In this document: piece by piece, positions 36,910-45,378 of the stretch
Layout: every line of letters begins with the position of its first letter
Numbering within the stretch: position 1 is the first letter of the stretch
Assembly: GCF_009720775.1 (NCBI RefSeq)
Contig: NZ_WNKW01000003.1
Coordinates: 250,028-314,027 of the forward strand
Source of the DNA: Pseudoduganella danionis
GTDB lineage: Bacteria; Pseudomonadota; Gammaproteobacteria; Burkholderiales; Burkholderiaceae_D
Direction: 5' to 3'
DNA length: 64,000 nucleotides
Made by a program: the position numbers and the translations under genes
The notes under the pieces: model-generated
Databases searched by the model: none
What the model was told of the DNA's origin: nothing
Seen by the model: only the letters and a program-made list of their open reading frames with translations

Positions 36910-39270
36910 ATGCAACGTCGACAGCTACTGCAGGGCGCCGCTGGTCTGGGGCTGATGGCGGGCTGGTATGGCGCCGCCCATGCGCGCCACGCCAGCACGG
37001 ATTTTCCCACTACCGCGCGGGCGCTGCCGCTGTCGGCGGTCCGCTTGCTGCCATCGATCTACGCGCAGGCTTTGCAAGCCAATCAGGCGTATCTGCTGCG
37101 CCTCATTGTGGACCGCTTCCTGCACAACTATCACCGCTTCGCCGGCTTGCCGACCAGGGGCGCCATTTACGGCGGCTGGGAGTCCGACACGATTGCCGGT
37201 GAAGGGCTGGGCCACTATCTGTCCGCGCTGTCGCTGATGTATGCCCAGACCGGCAATGCTGCGCTCAAGCCGCGCATCAATTACATCGTGGCCGAACTGG
37301 CACGGGTACAGCAGGCGCATGGCGATGGCTATGTGGCGGGCTTCATGCGCAAGCGCGCAGATGGCTCGCTGGTCGATGGCCGCGAGATCTTCCCTGAAAT
37401 TATGCGCGGCGAGATCAAGTCGGCAGGTTTCGATCTGAATGGTTGCTGGGTGCCCCTGTATAACTGGCATAAGCTGTTCGCCGGGCTGTTCGATGCTCAG
37501 ACGTATGCGGGTAACACGCAGGCCTTGACCGTCGCACTCGGGCTGGCGGGTTATATCGAGCGCGTGTTTACTGCCCTCAGCGACGATCAGGTGCAGCAGG
37601 TGCTGGCCTGCGAGCATGGCGGCATCAACGAGAGTTTCGCTGAACTCTATGCGCGTAGCAAGGATCAGCGCTGGCTGGCGCTGGCGCGGCGCCTGTATCA
37701 CAACAAGGTCATGCTGCCGCTGGCGCAAGGCCGCGATGAACTGGCCAACCTGCATTCCAACACCCAGATTCCCAAACTGATAGGCCTTGCGCGCCTGCAC
37801 GAACTGGATGGCCGCGGTAGCGATGGCGAAGCGGCGGAGTTTTTCTGGCGCCGCGTCACCCAGCACCATAGCTACGTCATCGGCGGGAATGGCGATCGAG
37901 AATACTTCTTTGCGCCCGATAGCATCGCCGACCACATCACCGAACAGACCTGCGAAGCCTGTGCCAGCTACAACATGCTCAAGTTGACCCGCCACCTGTA
38001 TAGCTGGGCGCCGGATGCGGCTTATTTCGACTACTACGAACGCACTCACCTGAACCATATTCTGGCTCACCAAAACCCCCGCACCGGCATGTTCACGTAC
38101 ATGACACCGCTGATGTCGGGAACGGCACGCGAATATTCGAGCGAAGATAACGACTTCTGGTGCTGCGTCCTGTCCGGCATGGAGAGCCACGCCAAACATG
38201 GCGATTCAATCTACTGGGAGCAGGGCGACACCTTGTTTGTCAATCTGTACATCCCGTCGACGGTGGACTGGCACGACGCCAGACTGGAACTGCGCACGCG
38301 TTATCCGTTTGAAGAGGATATCGACCTGACTGTGCGCCGTTTGCCGGATCCGCGCCAGTTCACGCTGGCGCTGCGCCTGCCTGCATGGGCCAGCAGCCAT
38401 ACGGTGCTGGTCAATGGCAAGGCGCACGCTGCGAGTCAACACAAGGGTTATCTGCTGATACGCCGGCGCTGGCGTGCCGGCGACAGCGTGCGCCTGTCCT
38501 TGCCCTTGGCCTTGCGGCTGGAAAGGGCGCCCGGCAACGAACACGTGGTGGCACTGCTGCGCGGCCCTATGGTACTGGCGGCCGATCTGGGCGCGGCTGA
38601 CCGGCCTTACAGCGGTCTGGCGCCGGCGCTGGTGAGCGCCAATGTGCTGGCTGCGTTTGCACCGACTGACAAGGCGCAGGCGGTGTATCGCAGCGTTGGC
38701 ACGGGGCGCCCCGGCGACATGAAGTTCACCCCGTTCTTTTCGCAGTACGACAGGCGTTCGGCGGTGTATTTCAACCTCTACACGGACAGCGAGTGGGCGG
38801 CGGCGGAAGTCACCTTCCGCCAGCAGGAAGCCCGTCTCAAGGATCTGGCCGAACGTTCGGTCGATGTCATGCATCTGGGCGAGATGCAGCCCGAGCGCGA
38901 TCACGCGCTGCAAGCGGAGATCTCCTATCCGGTGGCCTACCGTGGCCGCAATGGCCGCGATGCGCGCACGGGCGGCTATTTCAGCTTCAATATGAAGTGC
39001 ACGGACGGCCCCTTGCTGCTACAGGCCAGCTACTGGGGCGAGGAGCGCAACCGCGATTTCTACATCAGTATCGATGGCCAGCGCATTGCCCACGTGGTGC
39101 TCGATGGCAGTCATCCGGGCGTGTTTATCGAGCAGGAGTATCCGGTGCCCGAGCATCTGACCCGTGGCAAGTCCAGCGTGGTGGTGCGTTTCGATCCTGA
39201 GCCGGGCCACACGGCGGGGCCGGTGTTCGGTGTGCGGCTGTTCACCCAGCGCGCGGCCGCTGCATCCTGA
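36910..39270 (+). CDS. Tat-exported GH127 family glycoside hydrolase
   Basis: 786 aa. The N-terminus MQRRQLLQGAAGLGLMAG with twin Arg looks like a Tat signal. The catalytic region matches the DUF1680/GH127 beta-L-arabinofuranosidase family: WESDTIAGEGLGHYLSALS, then EACASYNMLKLTRHLY (Glu349, Cys351) and CCVLSGMESHAKHGDSIYW (Cys418/Cys419). By family comparison these four residues hold zinc, with one Cys as nucleophile. About 170 extra C-terminal residues contain a DUF4986/beta-sandwich-like segment. Likely removes L-arabinofuranose from plant-type glycans in the periplasm. Transcribed alone after a 170-base gap. Confidence 0.9.
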   Translation: MQRRQLLQGAAGLGLMAGWYGAAHARHASTDFPTTARALPLSAVRLLPSIYAQALQANQAYLLRLIVDRFLHNYHRFAGLPTRGAIYGGWESDTIAGEGLGHYLSALSLMYAQTGNAALKPRINYIVAELARVQQAHGDGYVAGFMRKRADGSLVDGREIFPEIMRGEIKSAGFDLNGCWVPLYNWHKLFAGLFDAQTYAGNTQALTVALGLAGYIERVFTALSDDQVQQVLACEHGGINESFAELYARSKDQRWLALARRLYHNKVMLPLAQGRDELANLHSNTQIPKLIGLARLHELDGRGSDGEAAEFFWRRVTQHHSYVIGGNGDREYFFAPDSIADHITEQTCEACASYNMLKLTRHLYSWAPDAAYFDYYERTHLNHILAHQNPRTGMFTYMTPLMSGTAREYSSEDNDFWCCVLSGMESHAKHGDSIYWEQGDTLFVNLYIPSTVDWHDARLELRTRYPFEEDIDLTVRRLPDPRQFTLALRLPAWASSHTVLVNGKAHAASQHKGYLLIRRRWRAGDSVRLSLPLALRLERAPGNEHVVALLRGPMVLAADLGAADRPYSGLAPALVSANVLAAFAPTDKAQAVYRSVGTGRPGDMKFTPFFSQYDRRSAVYFNLYTDSEWAAAEVTFRQQEARLKDLAERSVDVMHLGEMQPERDHALQAEISYPVAYRGRNGRDARTGGYFSFNMKCTDGPLLLQASYWGEERNRDFYISIDGQRIAHVVLDGSHPGVFIEQEYPVPEHLTRGKSSVVVRFDPEPGHTAGPVFGVRLFTQRAAAAS

Positions 39271-39359
39271 CTATCCTGACGGGGAGGGGACTCGATATGC
39301 GCCATGGCTGCGCTGACGCGGTAAAATAGCGGTCTTTATATCTCAGCTTTATTATTCCG

Positions 39360-40769
39360 ATGACCAACGCACCAGCCAAGCCAGTCCGCACCCGTTTTGC
39401 CCCTAGCCCGACCGGCTACCTCCATCTGGGCGGCGCCCGTACCGCGCTGTATTCGTGGGCTTTCGCCCGTCATTTCGGCGGCACCTTCGTGCTGCGGATT
39501 GAAGACACCGATCTGGAGCGCTCCACCCCGGAAGCCGTGCAGGCGATTATCGACGGCATGGCATGGCTGGGTCTGACCCATGACGAAGGCCCGTTCTACC
39601 AGATGAAGCGCATGGACCGCTATCGCGAAGTGATCGCGCAGATGCTGGAAGCCGGTACGGCCTACCACTGCTATTCGTCGCCGGAAGAAGTGCAGGCCAT
39701 GCGCGACCGCGCTACCGCCGCCGGCGAGAAGCCGCGCTACGACGGCACCTGGCGTCCGGAAGAAGGCAAGGTACTGCCAGCCATTCCGGAGGGCCGCAAG
39801 CCGGTGGTGCGCTTCAAGAACCCGCTGGACGGTGAAGTGAGCTGGAACGATTTCGTCAAAGGCACCATCACCATCGGCAATAAAGAACTGGACGATCTGG
39901 TGATCGCCCGTCCGGACGGCACGCCGACCTATAACTTCTGCGTGGCTATCGACGATCTGGATATGGAAATCAGCCACGTACTGCGCGGCGACGACCACGT
40001 GAACAACACGCCACGCCAGATCAACATCCTGCGCGCCATCGGTGCGCCGCTGCCGGAATACGGCCACCTGCCGATGATCCTCGGTTCCGATGGCCAGAAA
40101 ATGTCCAAGCGTAAGGATGCCGTGAACGTGATGCAGTATCCGGCCGAGGGCTATCTGCCGGAAGCCATCCTCAACTATCTGGCCCGTCTGGGCTGGAGCC
40201 ATGGCGACGACGAAGTGTTCACTATGGAGCAGGTGTGCGCATGGTTCGACGGCACCCACCTGTCGAATTCGGCCGCCCAGTTCAACATCGAAAAACTCAA
40301 CTGGCTGAATAACCACTATATCAAGCAGGCCGACAATGAACGTCTGGCTGCGCTGGCGCTGCCGCGTATGCAGGCTAACGGCGCTGTATTGGAAGGCGCA
40401 CCGGCACTGCCGGCCGTGCTGGCGCTGATGAAGGAGCGCGTCAACACCGTCAACGAGCTGGCTGATGCGGCCATGCTGTTCTTCCGTACGCCGCAGCCGG
40501 ATGCTGCATTGCTGGCCCAGCACCTGACGGATGCCGTCAAACCGGCACTGACGCAATTTGCCGAGCGCTGCAAAACGGTAGAGTGGAGCAAGGAAGCGCT
40601 GTCCGCCATGATGAAGGAAGTGCTGGCGGCGAATGGCCTGAAAATGCCGCAGATGGCCATGCCACTGCGTTTGCTGATCACGGGCCAGTTGCAGACGCCA
40701 GCCATCGATGCCGTGCTGCAGATCTTCGGTCGCGACACCGTGCTGGCCCGTCTGGCGGCACTGGGCTGA
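39360..40769 (+). CDS. gltX: glutamyl-tRNA synthetase
   Basis: 469 aa, class I synthetase charging tRNA-Glu. The HIGH-equivalent is [32 protein letters not shown] is the second signature. An all-helical anticodon-binding domain fills the C-terminal third. The gene is followed directly by three tRNA-Ala and five tRNA-Glu genes, so the enzyme and its substrate are encoded together. Confidence 0.98.
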   Translation: MTNAPAKPVRTRFAPSPTGYLHLGGARTALYSWAFARHFGGTFVLRIEDTDLERSTPEAVQAIIDGMAWLGLTHDEGPFYQMKRMDRYREVIAQMLEAGTAYHCYSSPEEVQAMRDRATAAGEKPRYDGTWRPEEGKVLPAIPEGRKPVVRFKNPLDGEVSWNDFVKGTITIGNKELDDLVIARPDGTPTYNFCVAIDDLDMEISHVLRGDDHVNNTPRQINILRAIGAPLPEYGHLPMILGSDGQKMSKRKDAVNVMQYPAEGYLPEAILNYLARLGWSHGDDEVFTMEQVCAWFDGTHLSNSAAQFNIEKLNWLNNHYIKQADNERLAALALPRMQANGAVLEGAPALPAVLALMKERVNTVNELADAAMLFFRTPQPDAALLAQHLTDAVKPALTQFAERCKTVEWSKEALSAMMKEVLAANGLKMPQMAMPLRLLITGQLQTPAIDAVLQIFGRDTVLARLAALG

Positions 40770-40808
40770 TTTCTGGATTGAATTCAGTGCAAAGTTGCAA
40801 AAGGGTAT

Positions 40809-40836
40809 TTGCAGAGCGCAGCTTCTTTGCTATACT
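40809..40836 (+). promoter_or_regulatory. promoter of the tRNA array
   Basis: TTGCAG (40809-40814), 16 bases, TATACT (40831-40836), placing the start about 12 bases before the first tRNA-Ala. It lies after the gltX stop, so the tRNAs do not depend on gltX transcription. Confidence 0.65.
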
Positions 40837-40854
40837 CTTGTTTCTGCAGCAAAC

Positions 40855-40930
<76 letters not shown>

Positions 40931-40953
40931 CGTTGCAGAATTGGTTGTTCGCA

Positions 40954-41029
40954 GTCCCCATCGTCTAGAGGCCTAGGACATCACCCTTTCACGGTGAGTA
41001 CGGGGGTTCGAATCCCCCTGGGGACGCCA
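40954..41029 (+). tRNA. tRNA-Glu(TTC), copy 1
   Basis: 76 nt. Acceptor GTCCCCA/TGGGGAC, anticodon loop CTTTCAC with TTC, T-arm GGTTCGAATCC, encoded CCA. Identical to the four other copies. Confidence 0.97.
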
Positions 41030-41109
41030 AGTAGTTTTGTAGTTGACGTTGTTTGTACTGATTGTTTGACATCTGGCTTAGGCCCGATAGAGATACAAGT
41101 AGTGAAAAC

Positions 41110-41131
41110 AAAAGTCGCGCAAGCGGCTTTT
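41110..41131 (+). terminator. hairpin after tRNA-Glu copy 1
   Basis: AAAAGTCGC, GCAA tetraloop, GCGGCTTTT with one wobble pair. It resembles the later tRNA terminators (AAAAGCCGC..GCGGCTTTT) but has only a short T run, so it is probably a weak or relic terminator inside the array. Confidence 0.45.
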
Positions 41132-41147
41132 ATTATTTCTGCGCCCG

Positions 41148-41223
<76 letters not shown>

Positions 41224-41265
41224 ACAGCGTAGAAGTGATAACGACGTAGTAACCGTAGTTCCAAG

Positions 41266-41341
41266 GTCCCCATCGTCTAGAGGCCTAGGACATCACCCTT
41301 TCACGGTGAGTACGGGGGTTCGAATCCCCCTGGGGACGCCA
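41266..41341 (+). tRNA. tRNA-Glu(TTC), copy 2
   Basis: 76 nt, same sequence as copy 1, 42 bases after tRNA-Ala copy 2. Confidence 0.97.
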
Positions 41342-41399
41342 GCTTTGCCAGAGCTGATGAGTAGTAAAACCGTAGTACACAGAAGACTTTCTGCGCCCG

Positions 41400-41475
<76 letters not shown>

Positions 41476-41500
41476 CTAAATGCGCGGGAAGCACCGACAT

Positions 41501-41576
41501 GTCCCCATCGTCTAGAGGCCTAGGACATCACCCTTTCACGGTGAGTACGGGGGTTCGAATCCCCCTGGGGACGCCA
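41501..41576 (+). tRNA. tRNA-Glu(TTC), copy 3
   Basis: 76 nt, same sequence as the other Glu copies; last gene before a strong terminator. Confidence 0.97.
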
Positions 41577-41586
41577 AGATATGTAG

Positions 41587-41612
41587 AAAAGCCGCCTAGC
41601 GCGGCTTTTTTT
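41587..41612 (+). terminator. intrinsic terminator after tRNA-Glu copy 3
   Basis: AAAAGCCGC, loop CTAGC, GCGGC and a run of seven T. It splits the tRNA array into two transcription units. Confidence 0.85.
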
Positions 41613-41693
41613 ACGTCCAGTGCCCGTTTGTGGTGAAGCCGCTAATATTGCAGCGTGTTTTAGCAGTTTTTTGTGCCGGTGAGCGGGATTCTC

Positions 41694-41722
41694 TTGCGTG
41701 GCAGGGCGAACGCTGATATGAT
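41694..41722 (+). promoter_or_regulatory. promoter for tRNA-Glu copies 4 and 5
   Basis: TTGCGT (41694-41699), 17 bases, TATGAT (41717-41722), close to the sigma-70 consensus; the start would be about 9 bases before tRNA-Glu copy 4. Confidence 0.7.
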
Positions 41723-41737
41723 TCGCGCCTTAGAAAA

Positions 41738-41813
41738 GTCCCCATCGTCTAGAGGCCTAGGACATCACCCTTTCACGGTGAGTACGGGGGTTCGAATCCC
41801 CCTGGGGACGCCA
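41738..41813 (+). tRNA. tRNA-Glu(TTC), copy 4
   Basis: 76 nt, identical to the other Glu copies, downstream of its own promoter. Confidence 0.97.
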
Positions 41814-41851
41814 GGATTTTTCTAACAGGTCAGCAGTACGGACAGTTTTCT

Positions 41852-41927
41852 GTCCCCATCGTCTAGAGGCCTAGGACATCACCCTTTCACGGTGAGTACG
41901 GGGGTTCGAATCCCCCTGGGGACGCCA
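41852..41927 (+). tRNA. tRNA-Glu(TTC), copy 5
   Basis: 76 nt, identical to the other Glu copies; last tRNA of the array. Confidence 0.97.
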
Positions 41928-41935
41928 GATCAAGC

Positions 41936-41960
41936 AAAAAGCCGCCTAGTGCGGCTTTTT
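41936..41960 (+). terminator. intrinsic terminator ending the tRNA array
   Basis: AAAAAGCCGC, loop CTAGT, GCGGCTTTTT; near-identical to the terminator at 41587-41612. It also faces the 3' end of the subtilase gene on the other strand and may work in both directions. Confidence 0.85.
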
Positions 41961-41976
41961 GTTTTTCTGCCCGCCT

Positions 41977-44022
41977 TCACCACATGATGGGGTTATAGGG
42001 CGGAGTGCCCGGCGGGTGGAACCAGCTGCCGTGGTAGGCCGCCAGTGCTGCACGCGCCGCTTCGCGCGCCAGCGGATCGTACAAGCCCGTATTCATGCCG
42101 CTCCCCAGTACGGAATTGGTACTCAGATAGGCCAGCGCTGCTGCCGGATTGCCCATCAGTCCCCCGGCATTGCTGACCAGCGGCGTGATCACGCCCGCCT
42201 GCTGCGGCGCCACGGCCTGCGCCAGTGCCGGCGTCTGCAGGCCCACGGCCAGCAGCACATCGGGCATGCCATAGCCGGTGTGGCTCTGGTCGGCCTGACT
42301 GACGCGCCGTGCGCTGGCGCGGATCAGCTGGAACAGCCGCTCCACCCGCTCGGCACCGCGGCCCAGATAGGGCGCCGTCTGGAAATCGGGATGGTGGGCC
42401 AGTGTCAGCGCGGCCAGCCCCGTCACATGCGGCGTGGCCATGGAGGTGCCATCCCACACGGCGAAATTATTCGGCGGTACGCAGGACAGGATGGCGACAC
42501 CGGGCGCACACACGCTGACCTGCGGACCGAAGCAGCTGAAGCTGGCCGTGAAATAGCCGTAGGCATCGACGTTCTGCGACAGGGTCTGGGCGTGGTAGCT
42601 ATCGGCGGGGAATTCATCGAGTTTGCCGACGGCAGCCACCGCCAGCACATTTGGCGAGGAAGCCGGATACTGCACGGGGCCGCCCGAATTGCCGGCCGCA
42701 ACGATGCAGGCGATGCCGGCCCGCTTGGCACGGATGATCTGCTGCTCCAGCGCTTCCGACACTTCCGTGCCGCCCAGGCTCAGATTGACCACGTCGATCT
42801 GTTTGTCGATGCAGTATTCGAGCGCATCGATCAGCTGGCTGATCTGGCCGCCGGGGAACAGCTTGCAGGCATGGACTTCCGCATCGGGCGCAAAGCCCCG
42901 TATGCCGGAGGCGATATCGGCCGCTGCGATGATGCCGGCGCAGTGGGTGCCATGGCCCAGCGTATCCTGCTCCCAGCCATCGGGATTGGTCTTCTTGTTG
43001 AGCACATCGAAACCGGCCCGTATGCCGTGCAGATTATCGTGGGTGGTGGCGGCGCCGGAATCGATGATGGCGATCTTGATGCCCTGGCCGCGATAATTGC
43101 CGGGCAGCTGATCCAGCCGCATGGCTTTCTGCCCCCAGCAATAGCAGCGCTGGCGCGGGAAGCCGCTCAGTGCCGGCCAGTCAGCGATGGTCTTGAGCGC
43201 CACCTCGTTCACCTGTTCGCTCTGGATGTCGGGGTCGCGCTGGTAGAAACTCCAGTAGTCGGCGCGCGGCTTGACGTACAGGCCGCGCACCGATTGCGCC
43301 GTTTCGCCATACAGGGAAAGGCTTACTTCGCCGTTTGCATCGCTCACGCCGGTGGCGGGCAGCATGCTGCCGAACAGTGTAACCTCCGCTTCCGCAACGG
43401 GCGCGCCATCCGCTCCCGTTACCCGCAGCGCTACATTGAACACCGGGCCGGCACCCGCAGGCAGGACGCCGGTGACCATGGCCGGCTGGCGCGGCTGGGT
43501 ATCGAGCAGATTCAGGTGCTGGTCCGGTTCGACCAGCAGGCGGCCCTGTCCCTGCTGGTGCAGGATGCTGGCCTTCTGCTCCGTCATGCGTGCCACCAGC
43601 ACGCCCTGTGCGCCGCCCATGCCGTCGGCCAGTGCGCCCAGCACGGATTTGGGGCCGACCTTGTCGACCACTTCGATATCGGCGCTATTGCGCAGTGCCT
43701 GTTCCAGCGCCGAGAACTGCAGTGCCTGCAGGCCCAGCGTCTGCAGGCCGTCGCTCTGGCGCGGTGCGATCACATACTGCTTCTTGCGGGCGCCTATGGT
43801 GCTGCGCGCTGCACTGCCGGACGGGCTGCTACGCGTACCGCTTATGTCGCTAGCGTGCGTGCTGCTGCCGCTGTCCTCGCTGCCGCTGGTCGCACTGCCA
43901 GTGCTGCTGCCACGGCCGCTGCGCGGGCTGCTGTCGCTGGCCATCGTCGGGCTTTCGCCTTCCGTGCCGGCGCGGGATTCCGGCGCGACACTGGCGTCGT
44001 CATTGGGATTGGACTTGGCCAT
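41977..44022 (-). CDS. S8 family subtilisin-like serine peptidase
   Basis: 681 aa from the ATG at 44022 (AAAGGAAG upstream). Residues 1-80 are a Ser/Gly-rich, low-complexity segment without a classical signal peptide. Residues 81-175 look like a propeptide (IEVVDKVGP, then LLVEPDQHLNLLD). A carboxypeptidase-regulatory-like beta-sandwich (about 180-250) precedes the catalytic domain with Asp321 (IIDSG), His357 (GHGTHCAG), Asn445 (AAGNSGG) and Ser527 (DGTSMATPH). The C-terminus is Ala-rich. Last gene of a three-gene unit, 11 bases after the propeptide-like gene. Substrate and route of export unknown; the neighbouring repeat protein is a candidate substrate. Confidence 0.93.
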   Translation of the reverse strand: MAKSNPNDDASVAPESRAGTEGESPTMASDSSPRSGRGSSTGSATSGSEDSGSSTHASDISGTRSSPSGSAARSTIGARKKQYVIAPRQSDGLQTLGLQALQFSALEQALRNSADIEVVDKVGPKSVLGALADGMGGAQGVLVARMTEQKASILHQQGQGRLLVEPDQHLNLLDTQPRQPAMVTGVLPAGAGPVFNVALRVTGADGAPVAEAEVTLFGSMLPATGVSDANGEVSLSLYGETAQSVRGLYVKPRADYWSFYQRDPDIQSEQVNEVALKTIADWPALSGFPRQRCYCWGQKAMRLDQLPGNYRGQGIKIAIIDSGAATTHDNLHGIRAGFDVLNKKTNPDGWEQDTLGHGTHCAGIIAAADIASGIRGFAPDAEVHACKLFPGGQISQLIDALEYCIDKQIDVVNLSLGGTEVSEALEQQIIRAKRAGIACIVAAGNSGGPVQYPASSPNVLAVAAVGKLDEFPADSYHAQTLSQNVDAYGYFTASFSCFGPQVSVCAPGVAILSCVPPNNFAVWDGTSMATPHVTGLAALTLAHHPDFQTAPYLGRGAERVERLFQLIRASARRVSQADQSHTGYGMPDVLLAVGLQTPALAQAVAPQQAGVITPLVSNAGGLMGNPAAALAYLSTNSVLGSGMNTGLYDPLAREAARAALAAYHGSWFHPPGTPPYNPIMW

Positions 44023-44033
44023 GAATCTTCCTT

Positions 44034-44309
44034 TCACAGCGGGCCAGCCGAGAGCATGTCGAACATGGTCAGGGGCTGATCCGGTTCTATCGTCAGTTGA
44101 GGGGTGGTGTTGCGGAACTGCTGGGACAGTGCGCGGGCCTTGGCGCTGCTGATTTCGACCACCAGCGTATGGGGTGCGTCGGGCGGGCCGATGCGATCGA
44201 GAATGCGGATTTCCGGGTCCAGTTCTGCGTGGCTAAGAAAGTCCTGCATGGCCGCATGCGCGCTGGCGTGGATCAGGTAGTGTGCAGGCGCTGTTTGCAT
44301 GTCTAACAT
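44034..44309 (-). CDS. stand-alone subtilase propeptide-like (I9-like) protein
   Basis: 91 aa with a strong GGAGG site. The stretch IRILDRIGPPDAPHTLVVEI and the end TIEPDQPLTMFD align with the propeptide region of the subtilase encoded next (IEVVDKVGP, GVLVARM, LVEPDQHLNLLD), with the same spacing of elements. Subtilase propeptides act as folding chaperones and inhibitors, and free-standing I9-like inhibitors are known. No signal peptide. The likely role is inhibition or chaperoning of the adjacent peptidase, in the cytoplasm or during export. The similarity is seen in the sequence; the role is inference. Confidence 0.7.
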   Translation of the reverse strand: MLDMQTAPAHYLIHASAHAAMQDFLSHAELDPEIRILDRIGPPDAPHTLVVEISSAKARALSQQFRNTTPQLTIEPDQPLTMFDMLSAGPL

Positions 44310-44331
44310 GGCTGCCTCCTTTGCGGTGCGG

Positions 44332-44355
44332 CCCCTCCGCCAAGTGGCGGAGGGG
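44332..44355 (-). promoter_or_regulatory. intercistronic stem-loop
   Basis: CCCCTCCGCC (44332-44341), loop AAGT, GGCGGAGGGG (44346-44355): a perfect 10-bp GC-rich stem between the repeat-protein gene and the propeptide-like gene. No T run follows on the - strand, so it is more likely an mRNA-stabilising or partial-termination element that keeps the upstream gene product more abundant. Confidence 0.5.
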
Positions 44356-44372
44356 AGGGAACAGGTGCGCGA

Positions 44373-45185
44373 TCAGTGCAGGGTTTGCTGGCCGCCATAC
44401 AGGGCGCTATTGCCCACGTTGGCCAATTGCGCCTGCTGTGCCAGTTGCGCCAGCTGGGCCTGTTGCTGCTGTTGCTGGGCATAGGCTGCCGTCACGGGAT
44501 CGACGGCAAACGGCAGCATGCCGCCTAGCTGACCGGCATAGCCGCCTATGGTGCCGCCCAGCTGGCCGTGGCCGAACACATTGCCTATGGCCTGCCCCAG
44601 TGGCTGGCCGACGGATTTGATGATGTTGCCGAACCAGCCTTGCGGCGCGATGCCCTGTGCCTGCTGCATCTGCTGCAATTGCTGTAGCTGTTGCAGTTGC
44701 TGGAGTTGCTGCAGCTGTTGCTGCTGTGCGGCCTGCTGGGCGTAAGCCTGCTGCACGGGATCGACGGCAAACGGCAGCATGCCGCCCAGCTGCGCGGCAT
44801 AGCCGCCTATGGTGCTCCCCAGCTGGCCGTGGCCGAACACATTGCCTATGGTCTGACCCAGCGGCTGCGCCACGCTTTTCACGATATTGCCGAACCAGCC
44901 CTGTGGCGCGAGCTGGGCCTGTTGCAGCAGTTGCTGTTGCTGCGCCTGTTGGGCATAGGCCGCCGTAACGGGATCGACAGCCAGCGGCAGGAAGGCGCCA
45001 CCGATACCGCCGGCCGCCTGTCCGATCTGATGGCCGAGCTGGGAATTACCGAATAGGCCACCGATGCCGCGGCCTATCAGACCGCCCAGCGGTGCGCCTA
45101 TCAGGCCGCCGAGAAAACCTTGTGGTGCGAGGCCGCCCGGCTGCGGCAGCATCGCGTTTGCGTAGTACTGTTGAAGCTCATTCAT
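44373..45185 (-). CDS. Gly/Gln-rich protein of three glycine-zipper repeats
   Basis: 270 aa from the ATG at 45185 (GAAAGGAAG upstream). Three repeats begin at residues 19, 92 and 179 with (L/I)APQG(W/F)(F/L)G, run through a Gly-rich amphipathic stretch (repeats 2 and 3 share QPLGQ-IGNVFGHGQLG) and end in (L/F)AVDPV-AYAQQ, each followed by a Gln-rich spacer of varying length. Repeats 2 and 3 are nearly identical. No signal peptide. The family is not recognised. The zipper-like Gly spacing suggests membrane insertion or self-assembly; the Gln-rich spacers could be cleavage or flexible regions. Cotranscribed with the propeptide-like and subtilase genes. Confidence 0.8.
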   Translation of the reverse strand: MNELQQYYANAMLPQPGGLAPQGFLGGLIGAPLGGLIGRGIGGLFGNSQLGHQIGQAAGGIGGAFLPLAVDPVTAAYAQQAQQQQLLQQAQLAPQGWFGNIVKSVAQPLGQTIGNVFGHGQLGSTIGGYAAQLGGMLPFAVDPVQQAYAQQAAQQQQLQQLQQLQQLQQLQQMQQAQGIAPQGWFGNIIKSVGQPLGQAIGNVFGHGQLGGTIGGYAGQLGGMLPFAVDPVTAAYAQQQQQQAQLAQLAQQAQLANVGNSALYGGQQTLH

Positions 45186-45378
45186 GGCTCTTCCTTTCAT
45201 GGTGGGGATGTGATCGCAATGCAGGCCGGTGTGGGCACTCATGCGGCATGGGGCGCTGCGCACCGGAGCAGTTTTGACTGCGCGCCGGCGCGGAAGTTCA
45301 AGCTGCGTGCACTGGTGTTTTCTGCGGCGCTGCCGGCGGATCAGGTATCATCCAGCCTCGTTCATTTTCTGCTCTGCC

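Noticed and set aside
41959..44079. 706-aa open frame on the + strand opposite the subtilase
   Set aside because: It is a high-GC antisense shadow; the - strand has a full catalytic triad and a good ribosome-binding site.
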